DNA of 64,000 bases from Actinoplanes sp. M2I2 (lineage in GTDB: Bacteria > Actinomycetota > Actinomycetes > Mycobacteriales > Micromonosporaceae), in the NCBI RefSeq assembly GCF_023544445.1, contig NZ_JALPVJ010000007.1, positions 310,001-374,000 of the forward strand, given 5' to 3'. A model generated the notes under the pieces. That model ran no database searches. It was not told where the DNA came from and saw only the letters and a list, made by a program, of their open reading frames with translations. Numbering within the stretch: position 1 is the stretch's first letter; each line of letters opens with the position of its first letter. Shown here in pieces: positions 1 to 11,688 of the stretch. A program made the translations under genes and the position numbers.

Positions 1-437
1 TCCCGCCCGAACTGCTCCAGCTGGAGATCACCGAAAGCGCCCTGATGGCCGACCCGCACCGGGTGCTCAGCACGATCACCCGCCTGGACCGGATGGGCAT
101 CGCCATCTCGCTGGACGATTTCGGCACCGGTTACTCGTCCCTGCAACACCTGCGCCGCCTGCCGCTGGCCGAGGTGAAGATCGACCGGTCCTTCGTGCTG
201 GGCATGGCAGCCGACCGGGGCGACGCCGCCATCGTGCGCTCGGTGATCGACCTGGCCGAGGCTCTGGGCCTGCGAGCCGTGGCCGAGGGCGTGGAGGACG
301 AACGAACCTGGCGCCTGCTAGCCGAAGCCGGCTGCCACGCGGCCCAGGGATGGTTCCACGCCCGCCCCATGCCGGCCCCCGACCTGGCCGACTGGCTGAG
401 CCGCTATCGCCCCGTGCGCCCCGCCGCTCTCCGCTAG
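1..437 (+). CDS. EAL-domain c-di-GMP phosphodiesterase, C-terminal part (partial)
   Basis: The 5' end is cut by the window edge; the frame is open from position 3 and ends at TAG 435-437. EAL domains hydrolyse the second messenger c-di-GMP to pGpG. Visible motifs in order are LEITES, the metal-binding loop DDFGTGYSSL, VKIDRSF with the catalytic-site lysine, AEGVED with the conserved glutamate, and a QGWFHARPMP ending that matches the usual QGYLFGRPMP. Every catalytic position that can be seen is intact, so an active enzyme is likely. The EAL signature itself and any sensor, GGDEF or membrane part lie outside the window. Confidence 0.9.
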   Translation, partial: PPELLQLEITESALMADPHRVLSTITRLDRMGIAISLDDFGTGYSSLQHLRRLPLAEVKIDRSFVLGMAADRGDAAIVRSVIDLAEALGLRAVAEGVEDERTWRLLAEAGCHAAQGWFHARPMPAPDLADWLSRYRPVRPAALR

Positions 438-771
438 ACGCCGTCAGCGGCCCCAACAGCGCCCGCCAACCAACCCTCGGCCGCCGGCCGCGCGGTCGCC
501 CTGAAACCATCGCCACGCGCGCGTTCAGCAGTGCCGCCGGCGTTCCGTCAGACGTCGCCAGCAACTCCGGCGGCACTCGCAACCACCGCCGATCACGAGG
601 CGCCCCAGCACATACCGCACCGCCCCGACGGCGGGCCGCCCCAGGAGATATCGCCACCGCCCCGGCCGCGAGCGACCCCAAAAGCAATCGCCACCGCCCC
701 GGCCGCGAGCGACCCCAGAAGCAATCGCCACGCGCCCGGTGCCGGCGGTGGGCCGCCTTCGGACTCGGTCG
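438..771. other. Intergenic region without a convincing gene
   Basis: This is the 334-base gap between the convergent EAL gene and ligA. Reading frames across it are the usual high-GC shadows with no recognisable protein. Its only clear structure is a 37-bp tandem repeat at 651-724. No clear hairpin terminator was recognised. Confidence 0.6.
651..724. repeat. Two-copy 37-bp tandem repeat downstream of ligA
   Basis: Units 651-687 and 688-724 differ at a single base (ccaaaagc versus ccagaagc). A third copy breaks off after about six bases at 725-730. The unit length is not a multiple of three and there is no gene, so this is a non-coding tandem duplication. Its near-identity suggests a recent origin. 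Confidence 0.85.
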
Positions 772-3372
<2,601 letters not shown>

Positions 3373-3471
3373 CTAGGAGGAACGGTAGTCGCCACCTCTG
3401 ACATTTTCGGCCCGGCACGACGACCGGGGCAGCCGCCGACGAAAAGGGCAGCCGAGCAGGCGCAGGAGGGC

Positions 3472-4464
3472 TCAGACCTCGGACAACCGCCGGGCGGCCT
3501 CACGGCACGCCGTCAGCACGGCCCGGGCGTCATCCGGGGAGGCGCCGGCCAGCCCGCAGGCCGGAGTGATGACCACCTGCCGCGGCAACTGGGCCGCGGG
3601 GAAGGCGAGCCGCTTCCACAGCGTCGACACCCGGGAGGCCACCGCCTTGGCGTCGATGCCCCGGGCCGGCAGCGTCGTGGGCGCGGCCCCGGCGAACAGC
3701 CCCAGCCGGGCCTCGAGGGCCTCACCCAGCGGGTCGAGGTCTTTGATCAGCGACAGGTCGAGCGCGACGGCCGCCGCCCGGGCGGCGCGGAAGACGCCGA
3801 GGGGCACGTCGGAAGCGCAGCAGTGCGCGATGACGGGAACGCCTACCGCCTCGGCGATCACGCGCAGGGCCGAGGCCGCGTCGGGCTCGGGAATCGCCCG
3901 ATAGGCGCTCAGCCCGCTCTCGGTCGGCACCCGCCCGGCCAGCACCGCCGGCAGCGACGGCTCGTCGATCTGCAGCAGCACCTCGGCCCGGGGCAGCCGC
4001 TTGCGCACCTCGTCGACGTGCCGCCGCAGACCCTCGGCCAGCGAGTCGGTCAGGTCGCGGACCGCGCCCGGGTCGCGCAGCAGCCCGCCGCCGATCTGCC
4101 GGTCGATGCTCGCGGCCAGGGTCCACGGACCGGCCGACTGCAGCTTGAGCGGGCCGGCATAGCGGTCGCCCTGCTCGGTGAGCTGGTCGAGATCGCGTTC
4201 GAGCAGGTCGGCCGTGCGCCGCAGATCCTTGCCGGGACGCGGCGCGACCTGCCAGCGCCCGGCGTAGACCTGCACCGGCAGGTCGACCAGGAAGCCCGCG
4301 CTGCGGCCGATGAGGTCGGCGCCCGGCCCGCGCGCGGGCAGCTCGACCAGGTGGGGCAGGTCGGGCAGCTCGCCGAAGACGACGCGCTGGGCCTCGGCCA
4401 CATCGGTGCCGGGCAGCGACCCGACGCCCGTGGCCGAGCCGGGCGTCCACGGGAAGTCAGGCAC
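3472..4464 (-). CDS. MetE-like methionine synthase family protein (UROD/MetE fold)
   Basis: At 330 aa this is about the size of the catalytic half of cobalamin-independent methionine synthase, and it belongs to the actinobacterial family found next to ligA (Rv3015c position in M. tuberculosis). It carries candidate zinc ligands in IAHCCAS (His-x-Cys) and TPACGLAGA (Cys), matching the HxC...C arrangement of MetE. The N-terminal substrate domain of full MetE is absent, so the methyl donor and true reaction are uncertain. The GTG start at 4464 overlaps the mnmA stop by 8 bases, implying translational coupling. Confidence 0.75.
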   Translation of the reverse strand: MPDFPWTPGSATGVGSLPGTDVAEAQRVVFGELPDLPHLVELPARGPGADLIGRSAGFLVDLPVQVYAGRWQVAPRPGKDLRRTADLLERDLDQLTEQGDRYAGPLKLQSAGPWTLAASIDRQIGGGLLRDPGAVRDLTDSLAEGLRRHVDEVRKRLPRAEVLLQIDEPSLPAVLAGRVPTESGLSAYRAIPEPDAASALRVIAEAVGVPVIAHCCASDVPLGVFRAARAAAVALDLSLIKDLDPLGEALEARLGLFAGAAPTTLPARGIDAKAVASRVSTLWKRLAFPAAQLPRQVVITPACGLAGASPDDARAVLTACREAARRLSEV

Positions 4465-5557
4465 GCGCCGCCGCCAGAGTCTCGGAGGCCACGCCGGCCG
4501 CGATGGTGGCCGAGCCGAGCACGATGTCGCCGTCGGCCGAACGCTGGTAGGCCACGATCGCCTGACCGGCCGCGACGCCCCGGGCGGGCGACCGCAGCCG
4601 GGCGGTCAGCGCGCCGTCCTCGACGGTCACCACCGCGGGCACGACCTCGCCGTGGGCCCGAAGCTGCACGTCGCACTCGACCGGAGTGGGAGCACCGTGC
4701 CAGATCGTGCGCTCGGCGGTCACCGTGTCGACCTCGAGATCCTCGCGGGGGCCGACGGTCACCGTGTTGGTCACCGGGGTGATCGACAACACGTAGCGCG
4801 GACGGCCGTCGGCCGCCGGCACGCGCAGATCGAGGCCCTTGCGCTGGCCCACCGTGTAGCCGTACGCGCCGTTGTGGCGGCCGAGCCGCTCGCCGGTGCG
4901 CCCGTCGACGATGTCGCCCGGCGCGTCGCCCAGCCGGCGCTGCAGGAAGCCCTGGGTGTCGCCGTCGGCGATGAAACAGATGTCGTGGGAGTCGGGCTTG
5001 TCGGCGACGGCCAGGCCGCGGCGGGCCGCCTCCTCACGCACCTGGGCCTTCGTCGAGTCGCCGAGCGGGAACACGGCCCGGTCGAGCTGCGATCGGGTGA
5101 GCACGGCCAGAACGTACGACTGGTCCTTGCCGTCGTCGACGCTGCGGCGCAGCAGGCCGTCGTCGCCCAGGCGCGCGTGATGGCCGGTGACCACCGCGTC
5201 GAAGCCCAGCGCGACGGCCCGGTCGAGCACCGCCTCGAACTTGATCTTCTCGTTGCAGCGCAGGCACGGGTTGGGCGTGCGGCCGGCCGCGTACTCCGCC
5301 ACGAAGTCGTCGACGACGTTGGCGTGGAACTGCTCGGCCATGTCCCAGACGTAGAAGGGGATGCCGATCACGTCGGCGGCCCGGCGCGCGTCGCGGGAGT
5401 CTTCCAGCGTGCAGCAGCCTCGTGCCCCGGTGCGATAGGTCTGGGGGTTACGCGCCAGCGCCAGATGCACCCCGGTGACGTCGTGGCCGGCGTCGTGGGC
5501 GCGCGCGGCGGCGACGGCGGAATCGACCCCGCCCGACATAGCCGCAAGAACTCGCAT
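4457..5557 (-). CDS. mnmA: tRNA-specific 2-thiouridylase MnmA
   Basis: Catalyses sulfur transfer to U34 of the Lys, Glu and Gln tRNAs in an ATP-dependent reaction. The PP-loop SGGVDS is at residues 8-13. The two catalytic cysteines are Cys101 (in [12 protein letters not shown]) and Cys194 (in HDICFIADG). Length, 366 aa, is normal. The gene sits 74 bp downstream of a cysteine desulfurase, the expected persulfide source, and overlaps the MetE-like gene downstream. The same order is conserved in mycobacteria (trmU/iscS). Confidence 0.96.
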   Translation of the reverse strand: MRVLAAMSGGVDSAVAAARAHDAGHDVTGVHLALARNPQTYRTGARGCCTLEDSRDARRAADVIGIPFYVWDMAEQFHANVVDDFVAEYAAGRTPNPCLRCNEKIKFEAVLDRAVALGFDAVVTGHHARLGDDGLLRRSVDDGKDQSYVLAVLTRSQLDRAVFPLGDSTKAQVREEAARRGLAVADKPDSHDICFIADGDTQGFLQRRLGDAPGDIVDGRTGERLGRHNGAYGYTVGQRKGLDLRVPAADGRPRYVLSITPVTNTVTVGPREDLEVDTVTAERTIWHGAPTPVECDVQLRAHGEVVPAVVTVEDGALTARLRSPARGVAAGQAIVAYQRSADGDIVLGSATIAAGVASETLAAARA

Positions 5558-5631
5558 GCCGACAAGACTATCCGGGCGGCCGCGAGAACCGGACGGCCCG
5601 GCCGCCGCCTGTGGACAACCGGTGGACAGCG

Positions 5632-6807
5632 TCAGCGAGGCGTCTTCCAGGCGGTGGCCCGGCGGGCCCGCTCGACCGCGCCGGGCAGGGCGGCCAGCAG
5701 CGCGTCGACGTCGGCCCGGGTGCTGGTGTGGCCGAGGGTGAACCGCAGCGAGGAGCGGGCGCGGTCGTCGTCGGCGCCCATCGCGATCAGCACGTGGCTG
5801 GGCTGGGCCACGCCGGCCGAGCAGGCCGATCCGGTCGAGCAGTGGACCCCCTGCGCGTCCAGCAGCAACAGCAGCGCGTCGCCCTCGCAGCCGGGGAAGC
5901 TGAAGTGGGCGTTGCCGGGCAGCCGATCGACCGGGTCGCCGTTGAGGATCGCGTCGGGCACCGCGGCGCGGACCCGGGCCACGAGCTCGTCCCGCAGGTC
6001 GCCGACCCGGCGGGCGTACTCGGCCTGGCTCTTGACCGTCGTCTCGACGGCCGCGGCGAACGCGGCCACGCCGGCCGTGTCGAGGGTGCCGGAGCGGACG
6101 TCACGCTCCTGGCCACCGCCGTGCAGCAACGGGACGCAATTCACATCGCGGCCGAGCAGCAGCGCGCCCACCCCGACCGGCCCGCCGACCTTGTGCCCGG
6201 TGATCGTCATGGCCGCGGCGCCGGTGGCCGCGAAGTCGACCGGCACCTGCCCGATGGCCTGCACGGCATCGGTGTGCAGGGGGATGCCCGCCTGGGCGGC
6301 GATCCGGGCCAGCTCGGCCACCGGCTGCACCGTGCCGACCTCGTTGTTGGCCCACTGCACGCTGATGACGGCGATCTCGTCCGCGTACGCCGTCAGAAGC
6401 TCGGCCAGCGAGGCCGGGTCCACCCGGCCGGCGTCGTCGACCGGCAGCCAGCTCAGCTGGGCGCCCTCGTGCGTGCCGAGCCACTCGGCCGCGTCCATCA
6501 CGGCGTGGTGCTCGACCGCCGACGCGACCACGCGGCCGCGGCTCAGCGAACCGGCCCGTCGCGCCCAGAAGATGCCCTTGACCGCGAGGTTGTCGCTTTC
6601 GGTGCCGCCGCTGGTGAAGATCACCTCGGAGGGACGGGCGCCGAGGACCGCCGCGATGCGCTCGCGCGACTCCTCGACCAGACGCCGGGCACGCCGTCCG
6701 GCGGCGTGCAGGGACGACGGGTTACCGACCTCGCGGGCCGCCGCCACATATGCCGCCAGGGCCTCGTCGAGCATCGGCGTGGTCGCGGCGTGATCCAAGT
6801 AGGCCAT
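5632..6807 (-). CDS. Cysteine desulfurase (IscS/NifS-like)
   Basis: PLP-dependent class V aminotransferase-fold enzyme that takes sulfur from cysteine as an enzyme persulfide for tRNA thiolation and Fe-S assembly. PLP-binding Lys206 lies in TGHKVGGP. The persulfide-forming Cys329 lies in [17 protein letters not shown] marks the N terminus. Length, 391 aa, is typical. No isc or suf scaffold genes are adjacent, so supply of sulfur to MnmA just downstream is the best contextual role. Confidence 0.94.
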   Translation of the reverse strand: MAYLDHAATTPMLDEALAAYVAAAREVGNPSSLHAAGRRARRLVEESRERIAAVLGARPSEVIFTSGGTESDNLAVKGIFWARRAGSLSRGRVVASAVEHHAVMDAAEWLGTHEGAQLSWLPVDDAGRVDPASLAELLTAYADEIAVISVQWANNEVGTVQPVAELARIAAQAGIPLHTDAVQAIGQVPVDFAATGAAAMTITGHKVGGPVGVGALLLGRDVNCVPLLHGGGQERDVRSGTLDTAGVAAFAAAVETTVKSQAEYARRVGDLRDELVARVRAAVPDAILNGDPVDRLPGNAHFSFPGCEGDALLLLLDAQGVHCSTGSACSAGVAQPSHVLIAMGADDDRARSSLRFTLGHTSTRADVDALLAALPGAVERARRATAWKTPR

Positions 6808-6844
6808 CAGGAACCAAGCTTATGCCTCGTTCCGGAAACGCCGA

Positions 6845-6871
6845 ACGGCCCGGCACTGAGGGCCGGGCCGT
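6845..6871 (-). terminator. Hairpin terminator downstream of etfA
   Basis: A perfect 10-bp inverted repeat (6845-6854 with 6862-6871) surrounds a 7-base loop. It lies in the 81-bp gap between the end of etfA and the start of the desulfurase gene, both on the minus strand. There is no strong U tract, as is usual for actinobacterial terminators. Confidence 0.7.
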
Positions 6872-6888
6872 GCGGGGAGAAGGCGGAT

Positions 6889-7839
6889 CTACTTGCGCTT
6901 GCGGATCTCGTCGGCGGCCTGCGGCACGATCTTGAACAGGTCGCCCACCACGCCGTAGTCGGCCAGTTCGAAGATCGGCGCCTCGGCATCCTTGTTGACC
7001 GCGACGATCGTCTTCGAGGTCTGCATGCCGGCCCGGTGCTGGATGGCGCCCGAGATGCCGAGGGCCACGTACAGCTGCGGCGAGACGGTCTTGCCGGTCT
7101 GACCCACCTGGAACTGGTGCGGGTAGTAACCGGAGTCGACCGCCGCGCGGGACGCGCCGACCGCGCCGCCGAGCAGGTCGGCGAGCTCCTCGACCAGCTT
7201 GAAGTTGTCGGCGTTGCCGACGCCGCGGCCGCCCGAGACCACGATCGAGGCCTCGGTGAGCTCGGGACGCGAACCCTTCTGCTCGGTCACCCGCTCGACG
7301 ACCTTGGTCAGCTTGTCGCCCTCGGAGACCGCGACGGTGAGCTGCTCCAGGGCCGGGGTGGCCGGCTGCGGGGTGGGAGTCGTGGAGTTCGGCCGGATCG
7401 TCACGATCGGCAGGCCACGGGTGACCTTCGACTTGACGATGCCGGCGCCGGCGAAGACCACCTGCGTGGCCGTGCCGTCGGCGGCCACGTCGACCGCGTC
7501 GGTCAGCAGGCCGTTGTCGAGCTTGACGGCGAGGCGGCCGGCGATCTCCTTGCCCTCCTGGGTGGAGGCGAGCAGCACGGCGGCCGGCTGGACCTGCTGG
7601 ACGAGCGCCGCGACGGCGGTGGCCTTGGGCGCCACCAGGAAGTTCTCGACGTCGTCGCCGGTGGCGTTGTAGATCTTCTCCGCGCCGTACTCGGCGAGTT
7701 TGTCGGTGAGCGCGGCCGCGTCACCGAAGACCACCGCGCTGGGCGAGCCCAGCGTGCGGGCGATCGTCAGCATCTCGAGGGTGACCTTCTTGACGCCGGC
7801 AGCCTGCGAGGCCTCGACGACGACCAGGACTTCAGCCAT
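6889..7839 (-). CDS. etfA: Electron transfer flavoprotein alpha subunit (FixB)
   Basis: Forms the ETF heterodimer with EtfB, carrying electrons from acyl-CoA dehydrogenases to the membrane quinone pool. The C-terminal FAD-binding domain is clear: SGGRGVG, then [19 protein letters not shown] and [12 protein letters not shown]. Length, 316 aa, is normal. The ATG follows etfB by 15 bases with a GGGGA ribosome site, so the two form an operon ended by the hairpin at 6845. Confidence 0.96.
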   Translation of the reverse strand: MAEVLVVVEASQAAGVKKVTLEMLTIARTLGSPSAVVFGDAAALTDKLAEYGAEKIYNATGDDVENFLVAPKATAVAALVQQVQPAAVLLASTQEGKEIAGRLAVKLDNGLLTDAVDVAADGTATQVVFAGAGIVKSKVTRGLPIVTIRPNSTTPTPQPATPALEQLTVAVSEGDKLTKVVERVTEQKGSRPELTEASIVVSGGRGVGNADNFKLVEELADLLGGAVGASRAAVDSGYYPHQFQVGQTGKTVSPQLYVALGISGAIQHRAGMQTSKTIVAVNKDAEAPIFELADYGVVGDLFKIVPQAADEIRKRK

Positions 7840-7854
7840 GTCTGTTCAATCCCC

Positions 7855-8634
7855 TCAGACGAACTTCTCGGTGGTGAGGTACGCGACCAGCTGTGCGCCG
7901 CCGTCGCCCTCATCGGTGATCTTGGTGCCGGCGGTGCGCGGCGGGCGCTTCGAGTACTCCAGCACCTGGCTGGTCGCCCCGGCCGCGCCGACCTCGTCGG
8001 CGGCCACGCCCAGATCGGCCAGCGACAGCGTCTGCACCGGCTTCTTCTTGGCGGCCATGATGCCCTTGAAGGACGGGTAGCGCGGCTCGTTGATGGTGTC
8101 CCACACGCTGACGACGGCCGGCGTGGCCGCGGTGACGACCTCGTAGCCCTCGTCGGTCTGCCGCTCGGCGGTCAGCTGCGAGCCGTCCACGGTGAGCTTG
8201 CGCGCGCCGGTGAGCGCGGCGACGCCGAGACGCTCGGCGAGCATGTGGGGCATGACCTGCACGCGGCCGTCGGTGGACTCGGCGCCGCAGAGCACCAGGT
8301 CGGCGTCGAGGGTGCGCAGGGCGGCGGCCAGGACCTTGGACGTGGCGACGGCGCACGAGCCGTGCAGCGCGTCGTCCTGCACGTGGACCGCCTTGTCGGG
8401 ACCCATCGAAAGCGCCTTGCGGATGGACTCGGTCGCACCGGAGGGGCCCATCGTGAGCACGGTGACCTCGCCGCCGTGCGCCTCTTTGATCTTGAGGGCT
8501 TCCTCGATGGCGTACTCGTCCATCTCGTTGATGACGTTGCTCGCCGAGGCACGCTCGACGGTGTTGTCGCTCGCGCTCAGGGTGCGCTCGGCACCGGAGT
8601 CGGGCACCTGCTTGACCAGTACGACGATATTCAT
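7855..8634 (-). CDS. etfB: Electron transfer flavoprotein beta subunit (FixA)
   Basis: Partner of EtfA; binds AMP and docks with dehydrogenases. The protein begins MNIVVLVKQVPDSG, the family start, and continues with the ETF beta signature region around VLCGAESTDG. The ATG at 8634 (259 aa) is chosen over a TTG nine codons upstream because the AGGAGG ribosome site lies between the two. This is the first gene of the etfBA operon. Confidence 0.96.
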   Translation of the reverse strand: MNIVVLVKQVPDSGAERTLSASDNTVERASASNVINEMDEYAIEEALKIKEAHGGEVTVLTMGPSGATESIRKALSMGPDKAVHVQDDALHGSCAVATSKVLAAALRTLDADLVLCGAESTDGRVQVMPHMLAERLGVAALTGARKLTVDGSQLTAERQTDEGYEVVTAATPAVVSVWDTINEPRYPSFKGIMAAKKKPVQTLSLADLGVAADEVGAAGATSQVLEYSKRPPRTAGTKITDEGDGGAQLVAYLTTEKFV

Positions 8635-8889
8635 CGCGTTCCTACGACCTCCTGTTGTCAACGCACCGTTGCGGCCGGACGCCTTTCCGACAGGTTACCC
8701 GTCGGTAGTTTAGGGGTGTCCACCACTGGGAGTGACTCACCTCACCGCTTCGAAGGCCTCCGTCCCTGCCCATCGTCCACCACGCCGTCCCGCCCGTGCG
8801 TCGACACCCATCGTCGTGTGACCGGGCTGCGGTTTGACGAAGTGACCAACTCGGCAATCGGAGAGCCCGCCTTCTTCACCTCGGCGGTC

Positions 8890-8895
8890 GATAAT
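8890..8895 (+). promoter_or_regulatory. Putative -10 element giving a leaderless transcript
   Basis: GATAAT lies six bases before the ATG at 8902, and no ribosome site is present between them. In Actinobacteria this spacing would place the transcription start at the A of the start codon. No good -35 is visible. Confidence 0.4.
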
Positions 8896-8901
8896 CGCTG
8901 C

Positions 8902-9276
8902 ATGCTCGGTGGCCTGCGGCAATGGATCGACCCGGAGAGGACTCCGGCGGTCGGCCGCACGCCCGACTACCGGTTCTCGCTGGCCAACGAGCGGACGTTC
9001 CTGGCCTGGATCCGCACCGGCCTGGCCCTGATCGCCGGCGGCCTCGGCTGCGCGCAGTTTCTGCCGCCGCTGCCCGTGGCCCACCTGCGCGAGATCATCG
9101 CCGTCGCCCTGCTGGTGCTCGGAGCCGTGGTGGCCCTGCGCGCGGTGCACCACTGGGCGAGCACCGAACGCGCCATGCGGCTCGGCGAGGAACTGCCCGC
9201 CTCGAAGTTCCCCGCGTTCCTGGCCGTCGTCGTGGCGCTGGGAGCAGTCGTCCTGATCGTCGCGGTCGTGCTGTGA
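8902..9276 (+). CDS. DUF202 family small membrane protein (first of pair)
   Basis: A 124-aa protein with the DUF202/YidH hallmark DYRFSLANERTFLAWIRTGLAL followed by three membrane segments (about 43-60, 70-88 and 106-124). Function is unknown for the family. It is followed eight bases later by a second DUF202 gene, an arrangement also found in mycobacteria, suggesting that the two act as a complex in the membrane. The ATG may be leaderless. Confidence 0.85.
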   Translation: MLGGLRQWIDPERTPAVGRTPDYRFSLANERTFLAWIRTGLALIAGGLGCAQFLPPLPVAHLREIIAVALLVLGAVVALRAVHHWASTERAMRLGEELPASKFPAFLAVVVALGAVVLIVAVVL

Positions 9277-9283
9277 TCCGGCG

Positions 9284-9601
9284 GTGAGCCCGCCTGACTG
9301 GACGCCCGATCACGGCGCCTCGGCCGAGCGCACCCGGCTCGCCTGGCGGCGCACCGTCCTGTCGGCCTCGGTCGTCGGGCTGCTCGCCGCCCGACCGGCC
9401 TTCCACCCCGACGCCGGCGCTCCGCAGTGGATCGGCGCGGCGCTCGGCGGCCTCGGCTGGTCGATCCTGGTCGCGCTCGCCTATCGCCGGGCCCGCGGCC
9501 TGGGCCGGCGCCCACCGCACCCCGGACGACGCACGATCACGGCGTACGCGGTGACCACCGTGGCCCTGGCCGCCCTCGCGAGTCTGGTTGTCATGCTCTG
9601 A
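9284..9601 (+). CDS. DUF202 family small membrane protein (second of pair)
   Basis: A 105-aa protein with the shortened DUF202 motif AERTRLAWRRT and about three hydrophobic segments. Start is GTG at 9284, eight bases after the previous stop, so the genes are almost certainly cotranscribed. No enzymatic motif is visible and the function is unknown. Confidence 0.8.
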   Translation: MSPPDWTPDHGASAERTRLAWRRTVLSASVVGLLAARPAFHPDAGAPQWIGAALGGLGWSILVALAYRRARGLGRRPPHPGRRTITAYAVTTVALAALASLVVML

Positions 9602-9639
9602 TCGTCGCCGGAACGCTCCGCGCGCGTCATCATTGCCAC

Positions 9640-9987
9640 ATGGTCCGGTTGTTCATCCTCCTCGCTGCCGTGCAGCTGGTGCTTTTCGTGTTGTCGTTGA
9701 TCAGCTGCCTGTCGGCCGCCCGCGTCCGCAACGCGCCGCGTCCGGTGTGGGTGCTGGTGATTCTTCTGATTCCCGTGCTGGGCCCGCTCGCCTACTTCGT
9801 CTGGGGCCGTCCGCTGCCCGCGCCCGAGGAGGGCACGGTCCCGCGCCGGCGCCGCGCCCCGGCCGCGCCGGACGACGACCCCGACTTCCTGCGCTCGGTC
9901 GACACCGAGCAGTCCCGCCGCGAGCGCGAGATGCTCGCCCAGTGGGAGAAGGACATCAACAACCACGAGGAGCCGGACAAGCCCTGA
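9640..9987 (+). CDS. PLDc_N-domain small membrane protein
   Basis: A 115-aa protein with two membrane segments (about 4-25 and 37-53), the second ending in PVLGPLAYFVWGR, the hallmark of the phospholipase D N-terminal membrane domain found alone in many actinobacteria. A charged cytoplasmic tail follows. No HKD phospholipase motif is present, so it is not an enzyme. It is convergent with the downstream TPP-enzyme gene. Confidence 0.75.
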   Translation: MVRLFILLAAVQLVLFVLSLISCLSAARVRNAPRPVWVLVILLIPVLGPLAYFVWGRPLPAPEEGTVPRRRRAPAAPDDDPDFLRSVDTEQSRREREMLAQWEKDINNHEEPDKP

Positions 9988-9999
9988 GGGCCCGGCCGG

Positions 10000-11622
10000 T
10001 CAGGCGAGGTTCGACGAACGGGGATAGGCGTCGCCGGGATCGGTCAGCACGTTGACCAGGTAGGGCACCCCGGCGGCGAAGGCGCGCTCGAGGGCCGGGC
10101 CGATGCCGGACGCCTTCTCGACGGTCTCCCCCGCGCCGCCCAGCGCCTTGACCACATCGTCGTAGCGCAGCCCCGGCTGCAGGTCGGCGGCGACGTCATA
10201 GCCGTACATGGCTCGCATGGGGTGTTTCTCGAGGCCCCAGATGCCGTTGTTGCCGACCACCATCACGACCGGAAGCCCCTGCCGGACCAGTGACTCCGCG
10301 TCCATCAGCGAGAAACCGGCGGCGCCGTCGCCGAGCAGCACACAGATCTGGCGGTCGGGGTAGGTCACCCGGGCGCCCATCGCATAGCCCATGCCGGTGC
10401 CGAGACACCCGTACGGCCCCGGGTCGAGCCACGTGCCGGGCTGGGCCGGTTCGAGATACCTTCCCGCGTACGAGACGAAGTCGCCGCCGTCGCCGATGGT
10501 CACCGCGTCCGGGGCCAGCACCTTGCGCAGCTCGCCGTAGACGCGGGCCGGCTTGATCAGGTCGGTCTCGGCCGCCATCGCCTCGGCGTCGCGCGCCTTG
10601 CCGGCGTCCTCGGCCGAGCGCAGCCCCGAGATCCACTCGGTGTGGTCGGCCCGGTCGCCCGGATGTCCGGCGATCGCCGCGAGGATGCGCCGCAGGTCGC
10701 CGGCGGGTGACACGGCCGTCTCCACGTGCGTCGCGCGCTGGCTCGGCGCGTCCACGATGTGCACGACCTGAGCCGCGCCGAACTCACCGAAGCCGAGCCG
10801 GAAGTCGAGCGGCGTGCCGACCACGCAGACCACGTCGGCCTCGTTGAGCGCGGGCCGCCGGGCCTTGGCGAAGGCCAGCGGGTGCGACGGCGGCAGCGCG
10901 CCGCGGCCCATCCCGTTGGTGAAGACCGGCACCTGCAACGCCTCGGCGGCCGCCCGCAGCTCGGCGATCGCGTTGCCGCCCCACACGTCCGAACCGGCGA
11001 TCAGCACCGGGCGCTCGGCCCCGGCCAGCAGGGCGGCGGCCCGCGACACCTCGTCGGGGTCGGCCTCGAGCACCGGGACGGCCGGGTCGCCGGGCGTGGG
11101 GGCCTCACCGGTCGAGAAGACGACCTCGAGCGGCAGGTCGAGGAAGGCCGGACCGCGATGGGCGGTCAGCGCGGCGGTCAGGGCGGCCCGGATCTCGCCC
11201 GGGATGGCGTCGGTGTCGCCCACCGTGCCGGCGTACTTGGTGATCGGGGCGACCAGCGGCACATGGTCGAACTCCTGCAGGCTGCCCGACCCCCAGCGGA
11301 ACGCCGGCGCCCGGCCGCCCAGCACGAGCACCGGCGAGGCGTTGAAGAAGGCGCTGGTCAGGCCGGAGATGCCGTTGGTGACGCCGGGGCCGGCGGTGAG
11401 CACGGCCAGGCCGGGCCGGCGCTGCAGCTTGGCGACCGCCTCGGCCGCGAAGACCGCGGTCTGCTCGTGGCGTACGTCGTAGATCGGGAAGCCGGTCTTG
11501 TGCGCGGCGTCGTAGAGCGGGAACACGTGCCCGCCGGAGAGGGTGAACATCTCCTCGACCCCGAACGACCGCAGGGCCGCCAGCGCCAGCTCGCCGCCGT
11601 GTCCCTCGACAACCTCTGCCAT
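10000..11622 (-). CDS. Thiamine-pyrophosphate enzyme, acetolactate synthase-like
   Basis: Three-domain TPP enzyme of the acetohydroxyacid synthase / oxalyl-CoA decarboxylase superfamily. The cofactor-activating glutamate lies in RHEQTAVFAAEA. The TPP/Mg motif runs from GDGAAGF to NNGIWG. Length, 540 aa, fits. No small regulatory subunit (ilvN) or branched-chain amino-acid gene is nearby, so this is probably not the biosynthetic IlvB; the substrate is unknown. Start: ATG 11622, because the AGGGGA ribosome site sits between it and an upstream in-frame GTG. Confidence 0.85.
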   Translation of the reverse strand: MAEVVEGHGGELALAALRSFGVEEMFTLSGGHVFPLYDAAHKTGFPIYDVRHEQTAVFAAEAVAKLQRRPGLAVLTAGPGVTNGISGLTSAFFNASPVLVLGGRAPAFRWGSGSLQEFDHVPLVAPITKYAGTVGDTDAIPGEIRAALTAALTAHRGPAFLDLPLEVVFSTGEAPTPGDPAVPVLEADPDEVSRAAALLAGAERPVLIAGSDVWGGNAIAELRAAAEALQVPVFTNGMGRGALPPSHPLAFAKARRPALNEADVVCVVGTPLDFRLGFGEFGAAQVVHIVDAPSQRATHVETAVSPAGDLRRILAAIAGHPGDRADHTEWISGLRSAEDAGKARDAEAMAAETDLIKPARVYGELRKVLAPDAVTIGDGGDFVSYAGRYLEPAQPGTWLDPGPYGCLGTGMGYAMGARVTYPDRQICVLLGDGAAGFSLMDAESLVRQGLPVVMVVGNNGIWGLEKHPMRAMYGYDVAADLQPGLRYDDVVKALGGAGETVEKASGIGPALERAFAAGVPYLVNVLTDPGDAYPRSSNLA

Positions 11623-11688
11623 GCCTGTTCCCCTCACGCCGGTGCCGGTGTACGCACGCTACCCGGCACGATCACCGATGATCGACCC

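Noticed and set aside
8635..8661. A TTG start nine codons upstream of the chosen etfB start.
   Set aside because: It would place the AGGAGG ribosome site inside the coding sequence, and the family begins at MNIVVLVKQVP.
10000..11622. Assignment as the biosynthetic acetolactate synthase IlvB.
   Set aside because: There is no ilvN or ilvC next to it and the TPP-enzyme family is broad, so only a class-level name is given.
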